A stretch of DNA of 64,000 bases from positions 1-64,000 of the forward strand of contig NZ_BDJC01000032.1 of NCBI RefSeq assembly GCF_002005565.1, written 5' to 3'. Shown here in pieces: positions 59,445-64,000 of this stretch. This stretch comes from Streptomyces sp. JHA26. Its GTDB lineage: Bacteria; Actinomycetota; Actinomycetes; Streptomycetales; Streptomycetaceae. Position 1 is the stretch's first letter. Every line of letters begins with the position of its first letter. The notes beneath the pieces were generated by a model, which saw only the letters and a program-made list of their open reading frames with translations, did no database searches and was not told the DNA's origin. A program made the position numbers and the translations under genes.

Positions 59445-60665
59445 TCACCCGGTGCCCGACAGCACCTGCCGCGCCGGGACCGTCTCCGTCCACTCCCCCA
59501 GCGCCGCGTCCAGATCGGCCCACAGGTCCTCGACGTCCTCCAGACCGACCGACAGCCGCAGCAGCCGGTCGCTCACGCCGGCGCCGCGGCGGTCGTCGGC
59601 GTCCACGATGCGGTGACTGATGGACGCCGGGTGCTGGATGAGCGTGTCGACGCTGCCGAGGCTCACGGCCGGGGTGACCAGGCGGACGCGGGAGATGACG
59701 TCGTGCGGGTCGCCGTGCACCTCGAAGGAGACCATCGCGCCGCCGATGCGCGGGTAGTGGACGCGGGCCACGCGCGGGTCGGCGGCGAGGCGCGCGACGA
59801 GTTCGGCGGCGTTCGCGGAGGCGGCCCGCACCCGGACCGGCAGGGTGGACAGGCCGCGCAGCAGCAGGTAGCCGGCGAGCGGGTGGAGCACACCGCCGGT
59901 GGCGAAGCGGACCTGCCGCAGCCGCCCCGCGAACTCCTCGTCGCAGGCCACCACGCCGGCCAGCACGTCGCCGTGCCCACCGAGGTACTTGGTGGCACTG
60001 TGCAGCACCAGGCGGGCGCCGTGCTCGGCGGGCCGCTGGAGGACGGGCGTGGCGAAGGTGTTGTCCACGAGCAGCGGCACGGACCCGCAGGCGTGGGCGA
60101 CGGCCCGCAGGTCGACCTCGGCCAGCGTGGGGTTGGCCGGGGACTCGACGATCACCAGGCCGGTGTCCGGGCGCAGCGCGTCCGCGATGCCGGCCGGGTC
60201 GGTCCAGGTGACCTCCGAACCGAGCAGCCCGGCGGTCAGCAGGTGGTCGCTGCACCCGTACAGGGGCCGCACGGCGACGACGTGCCGCAGTCCCGCCGAG
60301 GCGCGCACCAGCAGGACGGCGCTCAGCGCGGCCATGCCGCTGGCGAAGGCGACCGCGGCCTCGGTGCCCTCCAGCCGGGCCAGCGCGGTCTCGAACCGGG
60401 CGACGGTCGGGTTGCCGAGGCGGCCGTAGACCGGCGGGCCGTCCGGGTCGGCGCCGGTGGCGGCGAAGGCGTCGATGCGGGCGGCCTCGCCGCGGCTGTC
60501 GTACGACGGGTAGGTCGTGGACAGGTCGATGGGCGGGGCGTGCAGCCCCTGGCGGGCGAGGTCGTCGCGGCCGGCGTGCACGGCCTCGGTGGCCAGTGCC
60601 CTGCTCCCGGGTGCGGCGGTGCGGACGTCGTCGGACGGTGGTGTGGGTGTGCGCGCGGAGTCCAT
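59445..60665 (-). CDS. trans-sulfuration PLP enzyme (cystathionine gamma-synthase/lyase family)
   Basis: 406-residue Cys/Met-metabolism PLP enzyme. Seen: YPSYDSRGEAARIDAF, YGRLGNPTVARFETALARLEG, FASGMAALSAVLL, VVESPANPTLAEVDL, DNTFATPVLQRP and the Schiff-base Lys in LHSATKYLGGHGDVLAG. The family includes MetB, MetC-like lyases and methionine gamma-lyase; I cannot tell which. ATG 60665 lacks a ribosome binding site, and a GTG at 60695 is the alternative. It is divergent from an Lrp regulator 60 bases away that probably controls it in response to an amino acid. Confidence 0.88.
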   Translation of the reverse strand: MDSARTPTPPSDDVRTAAPGSRALATEAVHAGRDDLARQGLHAPPIDLSTTYPSYDSRGEAARIDAFAATGADPDGPPVYGRLGNPTVARFETALARLEGTEAAVAFASGMAALSAVLLVRASAGLRHVVAVRPLYGCSDHLLTAGLLGSEVTWTDPAGIADALRPDTGLVIVESPANPTLAEVDLRAVAHACGSVPLLVDNTFATPVLQRPAEHGARLVLHSATKYLGGHGDVLAGVVACDEEFAGRLRQVRFATGGVLHPLAGYLLLRGLSTLPVRVRAASANAAELVARLAADPRVARVHYPRIGGAMVSFEVHGDPHDVISRVRLVTPAVSLGSVDTLIQHPASISHRIVDADDRRGAGVSDRLLRLSVGLEDVEDLWADLDAALGEWTETVPARQVLSGTG

Positions 60666-60713
60666 GGGCGGAAGGGTGAACAGCGGACGGGTCACCGGGG
60701 AGGATTCCCGTGC

Positions 60714-60728
60714 TACGTTCGGCATATG
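60714..60728 (+). promoter_or_regulatory. leaderless-type -10 element of the second lrp gene
   Basis: TACGTT at 60714-60719 is followed by six bases and then ATG 60726. Transcription would begin at the start codon. Confidence 0.5.
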
Positions 60729-61217
60729 GCCGATTCCGTCGTACTGGATCCGGTGGATCTTCATCTGCTGCGGCTGCTGCAGAACGACGCCCGGACCACC
60801 TACCGCGACCTCGCCGCTCAGGTCGGGGTCGCACCGTCGACCTGCCTGGACCGGGTGACCCGGCTGCGGCGGGCCGGGGTGATCCTCGGCCACCGGCTGG
60901 AGCTGGACCCGGCGAAGCTGGGGCGAGGGCTCCAGGCGCTGCTGTCGGTGCAGGTGCGCCCGCACCGGCGGGAGCTGGTCGGGCCGTTCGTGGAGCGGAT
61001 CCGGGCGCTGCCCGAGTCGCGCACCGTCTTCCATCTGACCGGCCCGGACGACTACCTCGTGCACGTCGCGGTCGCGGACATGACGGACCTGCAGCGGCTG
61101 GTCCTGGACGAGTTCACGTCCCGCAAGGAGGTGGCCCGCGTCGAGACGCGGCTGATCTTCCAGCAGTGGGAGTGCGGCCCCCTGCTGCCGCCCGCCCTCC
61201 CGGGCACCACGCCCTGA
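60726..61217 (+). CDS. Lrp/AsnC family regulator
   Basis: 163-residue feast/famine regulator. The HTH is LDPVDLHLLRLLQNDARTTYRDLAAQVGVAPSTCLDRVTRLRRAGVI (positions about 7-53), followed by the RAM domain (LLSVQVRPHRREL, VFHLTGPDDYLVHVAVADM). It is divergent from the trans-sulfuration enzyme, so regulation of that gene by methionine, cysteine or a related amino acid is likely. The gene appears leaderless. Confidence 0.92.
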   Translation: MADSVVLDPVDLHLLRLLQNDARTTYRDLAAQVGVAPSTCLDRVTRLRRAGVILGHRLELDPAKLGRGLQALLSVQVRPHRRELVGPFVERIRALPESRTVFHLTGPDDYLVHVAVADMTDLQRLVLDEFTSRKEVARVETRLIFQQWECGPLLPPALPGTTP

Positions 61218-61295
61218 GCGAAATCCGGCCGCCCGCGGTACCGGGCCGGGCGAAGCGGGCTGACGCGGCACCGGTATCCGTACGAGGATGTCCGC

Positions 61296-62984
61296 ATGTC
61301 AGAGACCAAGAGCCCGCTGCCCCGCGAGGTCGCCGACGCCTACGTCGACGAGCTCATCGCCCTCGACCCGGTCACCGGTACGTATCTCGGTGTGACCGAG
61401 AGTTCCAGCCGCCTGCCCGACTTCTCCCCGGCGGGGCAGGAAGCCCTCGCGGAGCTGGCGCGGGCCACCCTCGCCCGGCTCGACGAGGCCGAGCGCCGGC
61501 CGGGCGGCGACAGCGACGTGGAGCGGCGCTGCGCCCGGCTGCTGCGGGAGCGCCTGACCGCCGAACTCGCCGTGCACGAGGCCGAGGAGGGCCTGCGCTC
61601 GGTCGGCAACATGGGTACGGCCGCGCACGCGGTGCGCGAGGTCTTCACGGTGACGCCGACCGGGACGGACGAGGACTGGGCGCGGATCGCCGAGCGGCTG
61701 CGCGCGGTGCCGGCCGCGCTGGCGGGTTACCGCGAGTCCCTGGCGCTGGGCCTCGAACGCAAGCTGTACGCGGCGCCGCGTCCGACCGCGACCTTCGTCG
61801 GGCAGCTCGGCGAGTGGGCGGACACGGGCGAGGGGCGCGGCTGGTTCGAGGACTTCGCCGCCGCCGGGCCCGAGGCGCTGCGCACCGAGCTGGACGAGGC
61901 CGCGCGGGGCGCGACCGCGGCCGTGGTGGAGCTGCGGGACTGGATGCGCGACGTGTACGCGCCGGCGATCGAGGGCGCCCCGAACACGGTGGGCCGCGAG
62001 CGCTACGCCCGCTGGTCGCGCTACTACAACGGCACCGACCTCGATCTGGACGAGGCGTACGCGTACGGCTGGGCCGAGTACCACCGGCTGCTCGCCGAGA
62101 TGAAGCGGGAGGCGGAGAAGATCCTGCCGGGCGCCGAGACGCCCTGGGTGGCGCTGGCGCACCTGGACGAGCACGGCAGGCACATCGAGGGCGTGGACGA
62201 GGTCCGCGAGTGGCTCCAGGGCCTGATGGACCAGGCGATCGACGCGCTGGACGGCACCCACTTCGAACTCGCCGAGCGGGTGCGGAAGGTGGAGTCGCGC
62301 ATCGCCCCGCCCGGCAGCGCGGCGGCCCCGTACTACACGCCGCCGTCGGAGGACTTCTCGCGCCCCGGCCGCACCTGGCTGCCGACGATGGGCCAGACGC
62401 GCTTCCCGGTCTACGACCTGGTCTCCACCTGGTACCACGAGGGCGTCCCGGGCCACCACCTCCAGCTCGCCCAGTGGGCGCACGTCGCCGAGGACCTCTC
62501 GCGCTACCAGGCCTCGGTGGGCATGGTCAGCGCCAACGCCGAGGGCTGGGCGCTGTACGCGGAGCGGCTGATGGACGAGCTGGGCTTCCTGACGGACGCG
62601 GAACAGCGGCTCGGCTACCTGGACGCGCAGATGATGCGGGCGGCCCGGGTCATCGTGGACATCGGCATGCACCTGGAGCTGGAGATCCCGGCGGACTCCC
62701 CGTTCCACCCGGGTGAGCGGTGGACCCCGGAGCTGGCGCAGGAGTTCTTCGCCGCGCACAGCAGCCGCCCGGCGGACTTCGTGGAGAGCGAGCTGACCCG
62801 GTACCTGACGATCCCGGGCCAGGCGATCGGCTACAAGCTCGGCGAGCGCGCGTGGCTGCTGGGCCGGGAGAACGCCCGCAGGCGGCACGGCGACGCCTTC
62901 GACGCGAAGGCGTGGCACATGGCGGCGCTCTCCCAGGGCTCGCTGGGCCTGGACGACCTGGTGGACGAGCTGTCGCGGCTCTGA
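61296..62984 (+). CDS. DUF885 family metallopeptidase-like protein
   Basis: 562-residue cytoplasmic protein of the DUF885 family. The putative zinc site is WYHEGVPGHHLQLAQW at about residues 383-398 (HEXXXGHH, a thermolysin-like variant). EGWALYAERLMDELGF follows and supplies a further acidic ligand, then GQAIGYKLGERAWL near the C-terminus. The N-terminus ADAYVDELIALDPVTGTYLG is conserved in the family. Members are considered oligopeptidases, but few have been characterised. ATG 61296. Confidence 0.88.
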   Translation: MSETKSPLPREVADAYVDELIALDPVTGTYLGVTESSSRLPDFSPAGQEALAELARATLARLDEAERRPGGDSDVERRCARLLRERLTAELAVHEAEEGLRSVGNMGTAAHAVREVFTVTPTGTDEDWARIAERLRAVPAALAGYRESLALGLERKLYAAPRPTATFVGQLGEWADTGEGRGWFEDFAAAGPEALRTELDEAARGATAAVVELRDWMRDVYAPAIEGAPNTVGRERYARWSRYYNGTDLDLDEAYAYGWAEYHRLLAEMKREAEKILPGAETPWVALAHLDEHGRHIEGVDEVREWLQGLMDQAIDALDGTHFELAERVRKVESRIAPPGSAAAPYYTPPSEDFSRPGRTWLPTMGQTRFPVYDLVSTWYHEGVPGHHLQLAQWAHVAEDLSRYQASVGMVSANAEGWALYAERLMDELGFLTDAEQRLGYLDAQMMRAARVIVDIGMHLELEIPADSPFHPGERWTPELAQEFFAAHSSRPADFVESELTRYLTIPGQAIGYKLGERAWLLGRENARRRHGDAFDAKAWHMAALSQGSLGLDDLVDELSRL

Positions 62985-62991
62985 CAGCCGG

Positions 62992-63231
62992 TCAGCGCCG
63001 GAAGTCCCCCTCGGTGTCGACGACCTGACCGGTGGCCCGGCCCGCCTCGTCCGTGGCGAGCCACGCGATGAGGCGGGCCGGGTCGTCGGGCGCGCGGGCC
63101 CGGTCGTGGTCGGAGGCCGTCTCCTCGCCGTCGGCGCCGGTCCGGAGCGGCAGGGCCGTCTCCGGCACCGCTATGAGCGGACCGCCGCCCGACTCGGCCC
63201 CCTCCACCGTGCCCGGCTCCGCGCATCGCAC
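62992..63231 (-). pseudogene. short-chain dehydrogenase C-terminal remnant
   Basis: An open frame of 79 codons (GTG start at 63231) ends DDPARLIAWLATDEAGRATGQ followed by VVDTEGDFRR, which is how short-chain dehydrogenases end (P.-[DE]-.A.L..WLA.DEA...TGQ). The preceding 45 codons show no Rossmann fold or YXXXK site. It is probably the decayed end of an SDR gene, though a small real protein cannot be excluded. It lies between the convergent DUF885 gene and the rhodanese gene. Confidence 0.5.
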
Positions 63232-63255
63232 CGTGCGGCAGAACCCGCGCGGCCG

Positions 63256-63726
63256 TCAGCAGCCGCAGTCGGCCGCGTCCACCGGGGCGGTCAGCCGGTC
63301 GGCGGGGTGGCGCTCGGTGCCCTGCCAGGTCTCGTACGCGAAGCCCTCGCGCACCCAGTACTCGAAGCCGCCGAGCATCTCCTTGACCTGGTAGCCGAGT
63401 TCGGCGAGGGCGAGCGCGGCGCGGGTGGCGCCGTTGCAGCCGGGGCCCCAGCAGTAGGTGACGACCGGCACGGCGGGATCGAGGAGGTGCGCGGCCTGTC
63501 CGGGAATGAGCGCGGTCGGCAGGTGGACGGCTCCGGGGACGTGGCCCTGGTCCCAGGACTCGGTGGAGCGGGAGTCCACGACGACGAACCCCGGGTCGCC
63601 GCCGGCCGCCAGCGCGGCGGCGACGTCGGAGACGTCGGCGTGGAAGGCGAGGCTCGCCCGGAAGTACGCGGCCGCGTCGGCGGGGGCGGCGGGGGCGACG
63701 CGCAGCACGGGGTTGGTGGTGATCAT
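63256..63726 (-). CDS. rhodanese-like domain protein
   Basis: 156-residue single rhodanese domain protein. FVVVDSRSTESWDQGHVPGAVHLP is the CH2A-type motif, and the active-site loop VVTYCWGPGCNGATRAALALAELG contains the catalytic Cys in YCWGPGCNG; MLGGFEYWVREGF closes the domain. Rhodanese proteins transfer sulfane sulfur or act as sensors. ATG 63726 follows AAGGAGAGG. It is divergent from an Lrp regulator at the window end. The C-terminus DAADCGC adds two further Cys. Confidence 0.9.
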   Translation of the reverse strand: MITTNPVLRVAPAAPADAAAYFRASLAFHADVSDVAAALAAGGDPGFVVVDSRSTESWDQGHVPGAVHLPTALIPGQAAHLLDPAVPVVTYCWGPGCNGATRAALALAELGYQVKEMLGGFEYWVREGFAYETWQGTERHPADRLTAPVDAADCGC

Positions 63727-63813
63727 GGTCCGGCCTCTCCTTCGGTGGATCTCCTGACCGGAAATCTACGGGCGCCGCGCCCTCCCCAGAAGTGACGATC
63801 CCCGGCGCTCCCC

Positions 63814-63852
63814 TTGATCCGGCGGGGATTCCCCTGCTATCCCTACGGCATG
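63814..63852 (+). promoter_or_regulatory. promoter of the terminal lrp gene
   Basis: TTGATC at 63814-63819 and TATCCC at 63838-63843 are 18 bases apart. The latter ends six bases before ATG 63850, again a leaderless arrangement. Confidence 0.45.
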
Positions 63853-64000
63853 ACCACGTATTCCCCGGACGCCACCGACTGGCTCATCCTGGACGTCCTC
63901 CAGCGGGACGGGCGGACCGGCTTCGCCGAGCTGGCCCGGACCGTCTCCATGTCGGCGAGCGCGGTGACCGAGCGGGTGCGCCGCATGGAGGAGGCCGGGA
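63850..64000 (+). CDS. Lrp/AsnC family regulator, truncated by window end
   Basis: The first 50 codons of an Lrp-type regulator are present: TTYSPDATDWLILDVLQRDG, then FAELARTVSMSASAVTERVRRMEEAG, a complete winged HTH. The RAM domain lies beyond the window. It is divergent from the rhodanese gene (123 bases), which it may control. Confidence 0.88.
   Translation, partial: MTTYSPDATDWLILDVLQRDGRTGFAELARTVSMSASAVTERVRRMEEAG

Noticed and set aside
1..64000. CRISPR arrays, tRNA or rRNA genes, IS elements, prophage or integrative elements
   Set aside because: No regularly spaced repeats, cloverleaf-like sequences, transposase or integrase motifs, or attachment repeats were seen. Base composition is uniform.

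Overview
The window is high-GC actinobacterial DNA with strong G/C bias at third codon positions, many GTG starts, ATGA/GTGA stop-start overlaps and only one in-frame TTA codon that I could find. Gene content and order (murT-gatD, a pfkA, tripeptidyl aminopeptidase, ureABCFGD, bioF/bioBAD, purB, XRE/DUF397 regulators, an ECF41 sigma factor) indicate a Streptomyces chromosome. The order agrees with what I remember of the S. coelicolor SCO12xx region; that is memory, not a search. I see no tRNA, rRNA, insertion sequence, integrase, CRISPR array or origin. The window looks like ordinary chromosome, not a mobile island.

Layout. 0.1-7.3 kb: ATP-dependent DNA ligase coupled to a Nudix hydrolase, an aldehyde dehydrogenase, a small conserved protein, a TenA-like protein, an acyl-CoA dehydrogenase divergent from a TetR regulator with clear operators between them, and peptide deformylase. 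7.4-12.2 kb: murT-gatD (lipid II amidation), pfkA, a CtaG-like membrane protein and a tiny membrane protein. 12.2-16.3 kb: a four-gene leftward operon encoding a LytTR regulator, a DUF485 protein, a sodium:solute symporter and a LytS-type kinase. 16.4-19.1 kb: an Lrp regulator followed by coupled ddaH and rocD (methylarginine/ornithine catabolism). 19.1-27.3 kb: an RpiB-like isomerase, a ProP-like MFS carrier, a secreted sorbosone-dehydrogenase/PKD protein with its own operator-promoter, PlsC, an NAD-dependent epimerase-like reductase and secreted tripeptidyl aminopeptidase. 27.4-32.0 kb: the leftward urease operon ureA-B-C-F-G-D.

32.0-35.8 kb: an 800-base non-coding stretch ends in a c-di-AMP riboswitch in front of a secreted NlpC/P60 hydrolase. 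After a small membrane protein comes an HATPase / XRE-DUF5753 / DUF397 regulatory cluster whose XRE gene holds the TTA codon. 35.8-40.3 kb: biotin synthesis, bioF leftward and bioB-A-D rightward. 40.4-48.1 kb: a methyltransferase, an F420-type oxidoreductase, a GNAT, two coupled CNNM/CBS membrane proteins, an SGNH hydrolase, purB and a mug-type glycosylase that seems to start at CTG. 48.1-55.1 kb: an ABC exporter pair divergent from a NarL-type two-component system, a ROK regulator, a GntR/UTRA regulator and an ECF41 sigma factor.

55.1-64.0 kb: an alpha/beta hydrolase behind a perfect 20-bp dyad, a Tat-secreted PhoD phosphatase behind a PHO box, an ACT-GNAT fusion acetyltransferase, a trans-sulfuration enzyme divergent from an Lrp regulator, a DUF885 peptidase, a short SDR-like remnant, a rhodanese protein and the start of another Lrp regulator cut by the window end. 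Most of this is core or conserved Streptomyces metabolism. The less usual points are regulatory: the riboswitch overlapping a ribosome binding site, the bldA-type codon in the XRE regulator, several apparently leaderless regulator genes, and short tandem repeats placed directly at stop codons.
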